64,000 nucleotides of DNA from Methylobacterium thuringiense (GTDB lineage: Bacteria; Pseudomonadota; Alphaproteobacteria; Rhizobiales; Beijerinckiaceae): positions 1-64,000 of the forward strand of contig NZ_BPRA01000024.1 in NCBI RefSeq assembly GCF_022179645.1. The letters are read 5' to 3'. Shown one piece after another: positions 1 to 12,700 of this stretch (position 1 is its first letter; each line of letters begins with the position of its first letter). A program made the translations under genes and the position numbers. The notes under the pieces are model-generated. The model did not search any database. It had not been told where the DNA came from and worked only from the letters and a program-made list of their open reading frames with translations.

Positions 1-702
1 CCTCCCTCACATACCAGCGCAGCACCACAAGCCCGCAGGCGCACGCCCACGGGCATAAACGCGTTCGAAATACGCCAGGTAAACCGTCGGCGAAGCGAAG
101 CGAACCGCGCCAAGCCCGACACGAACATACGACGCCGGCGCACGACCGAGGTCACAGGCCCCCGAGAGGGGAGGGCCCCGAGGCCACGGCAGGGCCGGGG
201 CCAACACCCGCGCCCGCGCAAGGATGCGAAACGCGGCGAGCCGATTGCGCGTCGGCCCGATCCCAGCGCCCGGACGAACCCGCACGGCGCCCGCGCTCAC
301 GCCCCCTCGCGGATCGGCAGAGCGAACCGAGCCCCCGACGAGCCGTGCCGAGCCGCAGACCGCAACCATCCCCTCGCGGCAGCTCTTGCACGCCCAAGCG
401 ATCAAGACCGCCAAACCGTCGTCGACGCAGATCGCAAGCAAGGAATCCGGCGTCATTCGAAAGATCGGATCGAAGGGCCTTTGTCTAACAGCAGACGAAA
501 TTCAGCATAGGCGTGCGCTGGGTCTGTGTCTCGGAATCCTCACCATAGGGTTTTCAATCCAGCCGTCGGACTCGACCGTAGATTGGGACGCTCAGTCAAT
601 GCGCGAGATCCGGCTGTCCTCTATCAGCTACGGATGAGAGCGCGCCGACAATCCCTCAATGGGTGCGGCTGCGCCGTCGAATTTCGCCTCAGGGGGCAGA
701 GT
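1..702. other. intergenic region with no convincing gene
   Basis: No coding sequence with recognisable protein content was found upstream of the giant autotransporter. Open frames exist on both strands here, but they translate to low-complexity Arg/Ala/Pro/Gly-rich sequence with no domain, as expected from very GC-rich DNA. From about 440 to 660 the composition is less GC-rich, so the promoter of the autotransporter most likely lies there. I could not assign a firm -35/-10 pair. Confidence 0.5.
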
Positions 703-3700
703 ATGTCGAGCGTCAACAGCACGGCCGTGTCGGCGGTCAATCGGATGCGCAGCCTTTGGCTCGCCTCGACGGCCCTGGTCGGGATCCGGCTCCTGCCGCA
801 GCCGGCTCCGAGCGTACTTCACCTCCCGTCGTCGCCCGCGCTGCTGCAGGCGCGGATGGCCCGGCTCCTGGCGCTGGCGATCGAGACGCCGGCCTCGCTG
901 CTGGCGCGGCTGAACCCGCTGCGGTCGCGCAAGGTGCGGCCAGCGGCGCGGGTCGGGCGGCGGAAGTGGCAGCGCGCGGCGCTGGCGGCGGCTGCATCCC
1001 TCCTGCTGACGGCGGCCTTGCCCGCCCATGCGCAGACCTGGAACGGCACGACCAGCGACTACAACACCAATGGAAACTGGAACCCTGCCGGTGCGCCCAT
1101 CGGAGCGGGGCAGTCGGCCACCTTCGCCAACACCGGCTCTGCGACTGTCAACGTATCGGCCCCGATCGCGCCGAACGCCTGGACGTTCAACGCGGATGCC
1201 CAGAGCTACGCGATCACCGGTTCGGGCGTGAATTTCGCCGGGACGGGCCTCATCAACAACGATGCGAGCGGGACCATCCGCATCGCCAACGTCATCGGCG
1301 GTGTCGGCAGTCTCCAGCAGTTCGGGACCGGAACGCTCGTCCTGACCAGCACCAACACCTACACGGGCGGCACCACAGTCTCGGCCGGGCGCGTGATCGC
1401 GCAGAACACCGGCAACGCCCTCGGCTCCAGCGGCACCGTGGCGATCGGCGCCGGCGCCACCGTCGAGCTGAACAACACGGGAACCAACGGGTACACGATA
1501 GCGCCGAACACCTTCAACGGGGCCGGCACGATCGAGAAGACCGGAACCGGGGCTATCACCTTCGGGGGCAACGGCGGCAACACCAACATCAGCCTGTCGC
1601 AGGGCGGCCTGATCAACGTCCGCGAAGGCACTCTGGGCGGCAGCAGCTCCGGCCAGGGCATCTGGACCAACAACAGGGGCAGCCTGAACGTCGCCGCGGG
1701 GGCCAGCGTCAACACCGTCGAAGCAGCGGTCTTCATCGATGCGCTGACCGGGGCCGGGACGTATGCCGGCGGCTTCCAGGGCACGCGAACGACAACCATC
1801 GGCGTCGCCGGTGGAATCGGCACCTTCTCCGGGACGCTCGAGGACAACGCCGGCACGGGTGGGTTGGCCATCGTCAAGACCGGTGCCGGCACGCAGACGT
1901 TCTCGGGCGCCAACACCTACACCGGCGGCACCAGGATCTCGGGCGGCGCACTGCAGATTGGCGATGGCGGCACCACCGGTTCGATCATCGGCAATGTCGC
2001 AAACAACGCCTCGCTGATCTTCGACCGCAACAACGCCTACACCTTCGCGGGCACGATCACTGGCTCCGGTAACCTCACCCAGGCCGGCACAGGCACGCTG
2101 ACGCTGTCGGGGACCAATACCTATACCGGCGGCACCACCTTCGCGGCCGGCACCATCAATGCCGGCAGCGCGGGGGCGCTCGGCACCACCGGCGCGCTCA
2201 ACTTCACCGGCGGTGCGCTGCAATACAGTGCAGCCAACGCCGTTGACTATTCCGGCCGACTCTCGACCGCCGCCGGGCAAATCTACCGCATCGACACCAA
2301 TGGGCGGGATGTCACCTTCGCCAATGCGCTGACCTCGGCGAACGGCAGCCTGAACAAATTTGGCGCCGGCACGCTGACGCTCACCGGCGCCAACACCTAC
2401 AACGGCACCTCGATCATCTCCGGCGGCACGCTGGCGATCGGCGTCGCCGGTGGGGCCACCGGTACCCTCATTACGTCCGGCACCACCATCGCGCCGACGG
2501 CGGGCACCACGCTCACCGTCAACGCCGGCAGCCTCATTCGCAGCACGGGCTCCGTCACGATCAGCAACGCCAATGGCGCGTTCACGATCAACAACGCCGG
2601 TACGATCGACAGCACGAGTAGCAACACGATCCAGAACGGCAGCACGACGCTGACTCTGAACAATACCGGCACGGTCTCGTCGACGAACTTCGTGTCGGTG
2701 CTGGCTGGTGCGAACTCGCGGATCACCAACAGCGGCACGATCACCGGCGGCAGCAGCACCAGCTTCGGTTACGGCATCGAGGCCAACGGCCTGGGCACGC
2801 AGATCACCAACCAGAACGGTGGCATCATCCAGTCGACGGCGACCAACCCGGTCCGCTTCGACAACGGCGGCACGCTCATCAACCAGCTCGGCGGCACGAT
2901 CCGGCATACCGGTACGACCAACAATAACGCGGGCGCCGGCGTCTATTCCAACGGCAACCTGACGCTGATCAACGGCGGCCGCATTACCACGACGAGCACC
3001 GGCGCGAGCGACGGCGTGACCGTGCTGGGTGTCGGGAACATCACCAACACCGGCACGCGCGACGGCAACGGCACCCTCACCGGCGGCCTGATCCAGGCGG
3101 CCAACGCCTCCGGCCTCGCTCTAGTCGGGGCGGGCAGCAGCGTCACCAACAGCGGCACGATCCAGGGCGGCACCAGCTCCAACGGCGTCAACCTCAACAA
3201 CGGCGGCACGATCACCAACCAGGCGGCCGGTCTCATCGCCGGATCAAACGGCGGTATCATCAGCGCCGGCTCCAGCGCCGCGATCATCACCAACGACGGC
3301 ACGATCCGCGCAACGGCTCAATCCGATGGGATCATGCTCGGGGCTGGCGGGACGATCAACAACGGCAGCGCAACCAACACCGCTGCACTCATCGCGGCCG
3401 CATTCGGCAGCGCCATCAACAACACGGGCAGTGCCGCAACGATCGTCAACAACTACGGCCGCATCCAGGGGACGAGCTTCTCAGGCGCCGGGCAGGCGAG
3501 CGGCACCGGCGCGTTCACGCTGAACAACCTCGGCACCGCTTCGATCGTCTACGGCACCGGCAACTTCGGGACGTACAACGCCGGCACCGGCACTGGTAGC
3601 GGCTTGCTGACCGTCACCAACCAGGGTCTCATCGTTTCCGGCGGTACCACGGACGCGAATGCCGCTGTCTATGCCAACGGTGCGGCCACCATCACCAATA

Positions 3701-6700
3701 GCGGCAGGATCGGCATCGGCTCGGTAAGCAACACCGGCGTCTACACCGCCACCACGACCGGCGCTTCGAACGCGATGTTGCTCAACGCTGGCGGCGCGGT
3801 CCTCAACCAGGCCGGTGGAACGATCCAGGGCGGCGGGGCTCGGGGCATTACCTCGAACGCCGGGCTGACGCTGACCAACCTAGGCACCATCAGCGGGACC
3901 AACGACGGCCTCGGCGTCCTGGGCGGGGCTTCGAGCGTGCTGAACGTCGGCACGATCAGCAGCAGCACGAACTCCGGCATCGCGGTGGGCGGCGCTGGGG
4001 CGACGCTGAGCGTCACCAATGCCACGCGCGGCACGATCACCGGCGGCTCGGACGCCACTTTCGGCTACGGCCTCGGAGCCAACGGCCGATCGATGACCGT
4101 GAACAACTATGGTTCGATCGGCAGCGGGGCACGTGGGCTCACCGCCGTCAACGATGGGACAGTGACCGCGAACCTCTACGCCGGATCGGCGACTGGCTCG
4201 ATCCTCGGCTCCGGCGGAAACGATACCGTCTCGCTCTACACCGGTGCGGTCAACGCGGCGGCAGTCACGACGCCCTACGCCGATGCGGTGACCGGCGCGC
4301 AATCGACGGTCACGCTGCAGAACAGCGGGGCGGTCGCGGCCGCGACGGTCGGCGGTATCAACCTTGGGGGCGGCTCGAACACGCTGAACCTGGGCGGCAC
4401 CGGCACCTATGACGGCGTGACCGGCACCAACACGACCGGTGCCCGCGGCGCGCTGAACATGTCGACCGTGTCAGGCCTGACGACGCTGAACAAGCAGGAT
4501 TCCGGCACCTTCGTGCTGACGGGCGGCTACGGCGGCGCGCTCACCACCAACGTGCAGGCCGGTCGCCTGATCGCGCAGAACACCGGCAACGCTTTCGGTA
4601 CGGGCACCGTGACGATCAGCTCCGGCGCCGTGGTCGAGTTGAACAGCACGGGTGCGAACCGCGTCGGTCTGGCTGCCGGAACGTTCACAGGCGACGGCAG
4701 GATCCAGAAGACGGGCACCGGAAACATCGCCCTCGGTGACGCCGGCAACGTGAACATCAGCCTCCTGCAGGGCGGCCTGTTCGACGTGCAGGCCGGAAGC
4801 GTCAACGGCAGCTCCAGCGGTCAAGGCATCTGGACGGACAACAAGGGCAGCCTCAACATCGCCTCAGGTGCGACCTTCGACGGCGTCGAAGGCGCCATCG
4901 TCGTCGACCGGCTCACCGGCGCCGGGACGCTGCGGGGCGGGTTCAATGGCACGCGGACGACGACGGTCGGCATCGCCAACGGATCCGACACGTTCACCGG
5001 CACCATCCAGGATGGGAGCGGTCCGCTCGCCCTGACCAAGGCCGGCACCGGCACGCAGACGCTCGCCGGCACCAGCACCTATACCGGCGCGACCACCATC
5101 AACGGCGGCACCCTGCTGGCCGGCGCGAACAACGCCTTCGCGGCGGCCTCGGCCACGACGGTGAACACGGGCGGCACGCTGGACCTCGGCGGCTTCGCCG
5201 AGGCGGTCAACGCCGTCGCCCTGGCGGGCGGCACGATCACCAACGGCACGCTCACCGGCGCGATCGCCTCGACGGGCGGCACGGTCAGCACGATCGCCGG
5301 AGGCGCCACGCTGGCGACGACCGCCGGCACCACGATCTCCACCGGCAACACCTATACCGGCGCCACAACGGTCGGTACGGCTTCGATCCTGCGCGCGGGG
5401 GCGGCCAACGGCTTCTCGGCGGGTTCGGCCTACACCCTGAACGGCACCGGCACGCTCGACCTCGACGGAACCGGCAACGCGGTCGGCTCGCTGGCGAGCG
5501 CCGCGACGACATCGGTCGTGACCAGCGGCACGGCCGGCGCGGCGACGCTGACCGCGGGCGGCAACGGCGCCACGACGGCCTTCGCGGGCACGATCCGGAA
5601 CGGCTCCGGCACGGTCGGCCTGACCAAGGCCGGCGCCGGCGCACTGACGCTGTCGGGCGCCAACACCTATTCGGGCGCCACGACGGTCTCGGCCGGCACG
5701 CTGCGGGCGGGCGCGGCCAACGTCATCAGCACCGCGAGCGCCGTCGCCGTGAACGGCGGCACGTTCGACCTGAACAACTTCAACCAGTCGATCGGCGCAC
5801 TCAGCGGCAGTGCCGGCACCACGGTCTCGCTCGGCTCGGCCACGCTGACCACCCGCACGGGGGGCACGGGCTACGGCGGCGCCATCACCGGCACCGGCAA
5901 TCTCGTCGTTCAGGGAACTGGCAACCAGTTCTCGCTCGGCGGCACCAATGCCTACACCGGCACGACCACCGTGCGTGACACCGCCTCCGGTTTCGCGATC
6001 CTGAGCATGAATGGGTCGATCCTGGGCTCGAACACCGTCAGCGTCGAGAGCGGGTTCAGCACCGCGATCCTCAATGTCGGCAATGGTGCCGGCATCGCAA
6101 ACACAGCAGCGGTCACACTATCGGGCACGAGAACCCCTGAGCTTCGGCTGCAGCAATCGACCGAGGTCGGTTCGTTGAACAGCACCGCGGCAGGTTCGAT
6201 CGTAACGTTCGCAGCCGGCACCGTTCTGACGACAGGGCGTAACGGCACCGCCGATACGTTCGCAGGCAACATCGGCCCTGGCGGCAACGGCGCCTTGACC
6301 AAGACCGGCACGGGCACGCTGACGCTCAGCGGCGCCAACACCTATACCGGCGCCACCACGGTCTCGGGCGGCACGCTCCAGATCGGCAACGGCGGCCGGA
6401 TCGGCCAGAACGCGGACGGGACCGTCTTCAGCAACGTCGCCACCGCCGGCGGCACGCTCGCGATCGCCCGGAGTGACGCCTACACCTATGGCGGCCTCGT
6501 CACGGGCTCGGGCACACTCGCCCAGACCGGCAACGGCACGACCACGCTGACCGGCATCAACGGCACGGGGGCCCAATTCACCGGCACGGCCAACGTCACC
6601 GCGGGCACCCTGGCCGTCAACGGCACCTTCGGCGACACCGCCGGCAACACGGCGATCGTGAACGTCAACACCAACGGTACCTTACACGGTACCGGCACCA

Positions 6701-9700
6701 TCGCCGGCTCGGTCGTCGTCGGCAGCGGCGGCACGGTCTCGGCCGGCAACTCGCCGGGCACGCTGACGGTGGGCGGCAACTACACGCTCGATGCCGGCTC
6801 GACCTCGCTGTTCGAGTTCGGCTCGGCGGGCGTCGTCGGCGGAGCGAACAACGACCTGATCAGAGTCGACGGCAACCTGCGGCTCGGCGGTACGCTCAGC
6901 CTCGTCTCCGCAACGAACGCCGCCAGCGCTCCGGTCTCCGGCGCCTACCGGCTCTACGATTACGGCGGCACGCTCGCCGGCACGTTCGGCACGGTGACGA
7001 CGCCGAGCGCCGGGTCCACGGCGCTGGTCTACACCAACATCCCGACGCAGGTGAACGTGCTGCTCACCAACGGCAACCAGTCGGTGCAGTACTTCGACGG
7101 CGCCGACACCACCGGCGCCACCGCCGGCGGCCAGGGCGGCACCGGTACCTGGAATACCGCCAACACCAACTGGACCACGCTGCCCGGCGGTCAGGTCAAC
7201 GATGTCTGGCGCTCGGGCGTCGGCATCTTCGGGGGCACGGTCGGCACCGTGACGGTGGCCGGCACGCAAGACATCCAGGGCCTGCAGTTCACCACGACCG
7301 GCTACGCCCTCACCGGCGGATCGCTCAACCTGGGCGGCAACCCCTTCAACGCCGACACCAACAGCTTCATCACCGTCGATGCCAACGTCGCCACGACGAT
7401 CGGCAGCGCGCTGGTCGGTTCGGCGACGGTCGGGCTGACCAAGCTCGGCGCCGGCACGCTGACGCTCACCGGCAACAGCGGCTACAGCGGCGGCACCATC
7501 CTCGCCGCCGGCACGCTGAACGCGGGCGGCGCCAACGCGCTCGGCACCGCCGGCACGCTCGCCTTCACCGGCGGCACGCTGCAATACAGCGCGGCCAACG
7601 CCGCCGACTATTCCGGCCGCTTCTCGACGGCCGACGGCCAGGCTTACCGCGTCGACACCAACGGCCGGAACGTCACCTACGCCACCGGCCTAGCCTCGCA
7701 GGGCGGCAGCCTCGCCAAGCTCGGCGCCGGCACTCTGACCCTGACCGGCGCGAGCACCTATGCCGGCGCGACGGCGATCGATGCCGGCACGCTGCAGGTC
7801 GGCAACGGCGGCGCGACCGGCTCGCTCGCAGCGGCCTCGGCCGTCACCGTCGCAGGCGGCACCACCCTGGCGCTGAACCGCACCGGCACGCTGGCCTTCG
7901 GCAACGCCGTCTCGGGCGCCGGTGCGCTCACCGTAAACGGCGCGACCGGCGCCAACGACAGCATCACGCTGTTCGGCGCGCTGCGCCAGACCGGCGGCTT
8001 CACCGTCGCGGATGCCTCGAACGTCACGCTGAGCGGCAGCTATTCTGCCGCCCCTTCGGTCTCGCTCGCGGGCGGCGGCACGTTCACCAACCAGGGCTCC
8101 GTGAACGCCTCGAGCGACGCGATCCTGACGAGCACGAGCGCCGACACCGCCGTCGTCAACGCGGCGGGCGCGCAGATCGTGGGCGGCTTCAGCGGCGTCA
8201 TACAGGTCCAGTCCGCCGTCCCGGCGGCGCTCGCCGTCACCAATTCCGGCCTGATCCGCGGCAACGGCTACGATGGCGTGACCCAGCACGGCACGGGTGC
8301 GCTCACCGTCACGAATAACGGTACCGGCGTGATCTACGGGCAGAACGGCACGATGTCCGGAAACGGCTACGGCGTCGGCAGCGATGGCGGCGGCGTGCTG
8401 ACACTCGGCAACGCGTTGGGAGGCACGATCGTCGGCCAGTACGCTGTCGTCGGCTCGAACGTCGGCGACCAGGTTGCCAATGCGGGCACGATCGCTTCCG
8501 GCACGCTCAACGAAGACGGGACCATCGCACCGGGCGGCGTCGCAGGCGTCGATCTGCGGCAGGGCGGCACCGTCATCAACCAGACCGGCGGCCTGATCCA
8601 GGGAGGCGGCAATGCCCTGCGTTCCGCCGGAGCGCTCGTCCTGCGCAACGCCGGGACGATCGCCTCGCCGAGCAGCGACGGCATCGTGACGTCATCGACG
8701 TTCGACATCCGCAACGCCGGCATGATCTCCAGCAGCGTCAATTCGGGCATCGCCGCCGTCAGCGGCAGCGGGACGATCGTCAACGCCACGGGAGGCACCT
8801 TCACCGGTGGCTCGAGCGCGCAGTTCGGCTACGGCGTGCAGTTCGCCGGCGGCTCCGGCACCATCGAGAACTATGGAACGCTGAACTCGACCCGCACCAC
8901 GAATGGCGGCTCCGGCGGCATCTATGCCTACGACCGTAGTGGAACCGATCTGGCCACGGTCACGGCCAACCTCTACGCCGGCTCGACCACCGGCGTCATC
9001 GCGCTGAGCGGCGGCGACGACACCGTCGCGCTCTATACCGGCACCGGTACGGCCGGTTCCGGCGTCGTGAACACCGACGGCGTGCGTCTCCAGAACGCCG
9101 GCACCCTCGCGGCGGCGGCCTTTGGCACGATCGACCTCGGCGGCGGCACCAACACGCTGACCCTGCGCGGCGCGGGCGACGGCACGGTGGCCAACGGCGC
9201 GGCCGGCACGCTCGCCCTCGGCTCCGTCAGCGGAGCCGGAACGTTCAACAAGCTGGATGCCGGCACCTGGACCCTCACCGGCCAGACGGCCGCGCCGCTC
9301 GCCGGCATGACCGCCACCATCGACGGCGGCATTCTCGCGATCGACGGCGTCTTCGGCGACACGGCCGGCAACACGGCGGTCGTGAACGTCAACGCCAACG
9401 GCACGCTGCACGGCACGGGCACCATCGCCGGCTCGGTCGTCGTCAACGGCGGCACGGTCTCGGCCGGCAACTCGCCGGGCACGCTCACGGTCAACGGCGA
9501 CTACACGCTCAATGCCGGCGCGACCTCGCTGTTCGAGCTCGGCGCACGGGGCGTCGTCGGCGGCATTAGCAACGACCTGATCGCCGTCGGCGGCAACCTG
9601 CAGCTCGGCGGTACGCTCAGCCTCGTCGCTGCGACGAATGCCGCAACCGCCCCGGTCTCGGGCGCCTACCGGATCTACAATTACGACGGCGCGCTCTCCG

Positions 9701-12700
9701 GCACGTTCGGCACGGTGACGACGCCGACGGCGGGCTCCACGGCGCTGGTCTACACCAACATCCCGACGCAGGTGAACGTGCTGCTCACCAACGGCAACCA
9801 GTCGGTGCAGTACTTCGACGGCGCCGACAGCACCGGCGCCACCGCCGGCGGCCAGGGCGGCACCGGCACCTGGAGCGCGGCGGGCACCAACTGGACCACG
9901 CTGCCGGCCGGTCAGGTCAACGACGTCTGGCGCTCGGGCGTCGGCATCTTCGGCGGCAGCGCCGGTACGGTGACGGTCGCCGGTGCGCAGAACCTGCAGG
10001 GCCTGCAGTTCGTCACCGACGGCTACCGCCTCGGCGGGCCGGGCACGCTCAACCTGGCGGGTGACGTGCTCACGCCGACCCAGAGCTTCGTGAACGTCGA
10101 CAGCGGCGTCGGCGTCACCATCGCCAACACGCTGACCGCAACCGGCGGCACGATCGGCCTGCGCAAGCTCGGCGACGGCAGCCTGACGCTCACCGGGGCC
10201 AGCACCTTTGCCGGCACCACCACGGTCTCGGCTGGCACGCTCGCCATCGCGGCCGGCGGTTCGGTCGCCTCCGCGGTCGTCAACGCGGCGACCTTCACCA
10301 ACGCGGGCACCGTCGGCGGCGGCCTGACCAACACGGCCGGCACCAGCACCAACACCGGCACCATCAACGGCGGCGCCACGATCCTCGCCGGAACCTTCAA
10401 CACCAACGCCGCAACGAGTGTCGTCAACGGCACGCTCGCAAACAACGCCACCGTCAACGCCCAGGGCCAGATCAACGGTGCGGTCAGCAACCATGCCGGC
10501 GCGAGGCTCAACGTCGTCGGCGGGCTCACCGGTGTCGGCCGCCTGACCAACGACGGCGCCGTCGATCTCGGCGGCAACGGCCTCGGCGTCGGCTCGCTCT
10601 CGGGCACGACGGCGGCGGCCAGCATCGTCGGTGGCGGCACGTTGTTGGCTGGATCGGACAACACCTCGTCGAGCTACGCCGGTACCATCCGTGGCGCCAC
10701 TGCGCTGACCAAGGCCGGCACCGGCACCCTGACGCTCTCGGGCGCCAACAGCCATGCCGGCGCCACCACGGTCTCGGCCGGCACCCTGCAGGCGGGGGCG
10801 GTGAACGCCCTCTCGGCAGCCTCCGCCGTGACCGTCGCCAGCACCGGCCGGATGGACCTGAACGGGTTCAACCAGACCGTGGCCTCGCTGGCCGGCGCCG
10901 GCAGCGTCACGCTGGGTTCGGCCACCCTCACCACCGGCGGCAGCAACGCCACGACGAGCTATGCCGGTACGATCTCCGGCACGGGCGGTGTGGTGAAGAC
11001 CGGCAGCGGCGGCTTCACTCTGTCGGGCGCCAACGGCTTCACCGGTTTGACCGCGATCCAGGCTGGCACGCTGACGGTCGCATCCGGGGGCAGCCTCGCC
11101 GGATCGGTCAACAACGCGGCGGGCTTCACCAACGCCGGCAGCGTCGCTGGCAGCCTGACCAACAGCGGCAGCGCCACCAACACCGGCACCGTCAGTGGCG
11201 GCGTCTCGAACAGCGGCAGCCTCGCCACCTCCGGCGCGATCAACGGTGGCCTGACCAACACCGGCACGGTGACGGCCTCAGCCGGCCGCATCGACGGCGC
11301 CATCGCCAACAACGCCGGAACCGTCTCCATCTCCGGCACTGTGGCGAGCAACGGCACCTTCGCCAATGCGGGCGGCGCGACCCTCGCGGTGACCGGCACG
11401 GGCGCCTACGGCCTCGGTGGCCTGCTCACCAATGCCGGCAGCCTGACGGTGGCCTCGGGCGGCAGCCTCACGGCGCCGGCCGGGATCGTGAACTCGGGCT
11501 CGATCCGGGTGGCGCAGGGCGGCACCATCACCGACGCGCTGGCCAACACCGGCAGCGTGGTCAACGACGGCGCCTACAACGCCGACGTGAGTAACGCGGC
11601 GTCGGGCAGCATCTCCAACAGCGCCACCGGAATCTGGACAGGCAACCTCACCGCCAACACCGGCGGCGTGAGCAATGCCGGCCAGTGGCGCGGCGACAGC
11701 CGCAACGATGCCGGCGGCAGCGTCGCCAACACCGGCACCTGGACCACGACCACCGGCCCGTTCGCCAATGCCGGGACGCTCGCCACCTCCGGCGTGCTCA
11801 ACGGCGGCGTCGCCAACACCGGCAGCGTCCAGGCCTCGGGCCAGATCGTCGGCGCGGTCTCGAACGGAATGGGCGCGAGCTTCGCCCTCACCGGCGCTCT
11901 CACCGGTGTCACGACATTCGTCAACGACGGCACGCTCAATCTCGGCGGCACGGCCTTCACCGTCGGCTCGCTCTCGGGCACGAACGCTGCGGCGACCCTG
12001 CGCAACGGCGCCCTGACCACGAACGGCGACAACAGCTCGACGGCTTACGCCGGCATGATCGCCGACGGGGCGGCGGCGACCTCGCTCACCAAGAACGGCA
12101 CGGGCAGCCTGACGCTGACCGGCACCAACACCTACACCGGCGGCACCATCGTCAACGCCGGCACGATCGTCGCCGCCGCGGCCGGCCTCGGCAACGGCCC
12201 GGTGACCAACAACAGCGACCTGATCGTCGATCAGGCCAACGACGCCACCCTCGGCAGCGCCATCGACGGCACCGGCCGCTTCGTGAAGCGCGGCGCAGGC
12301 GCCCTGACCTATACCGGGACCGGCACCCTCTCGGGCGCCACCACGGTCGCGACCGGGCGGCTCAGCGTCAACGGGGGCCTCGCCAACTCCGTCGTCACCG
12401 TGGCGAATGCCGCGACGCTCGGCGGTACCGGCACGGTCGGCGGGATCGTGGCGAATGCCGGCAGTGCGGTCGCACCGGGCGCTGCTCCCGGCGCGGTCGG
12501 CACCCTGCGTGTCGCGGGCAACGTGCTGTTCGCGGCCCAGTCGCTCTACCAGGTCGACGCCACGGCGGCCGGCCAGTCCGACCGCATCGCCGCCACCGGC
12601 ACCGCCACGCTCCAGGGCGGCACGGTGCAGGTCACGGCGCAGGCAGGGCTCTACAACCCGACCACGAGCTACACGATCCTCAGCGCGGCCGGCGGCCTCA

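Noticed and set aside
7-456. A 149-codon minus-strand open frame at the window start
   Set aside because: There is no ribosome site and no recognisable family, and the later part is Arg/Ala/Gly-rich. It could be a real fragment, but I cannot support it.
8692-10755. A 687-codon minus-strand open frame inside the autotransporter
   Set aside because: It has the same character: a mirror of repetitive passenger codons with no recognisable protein.
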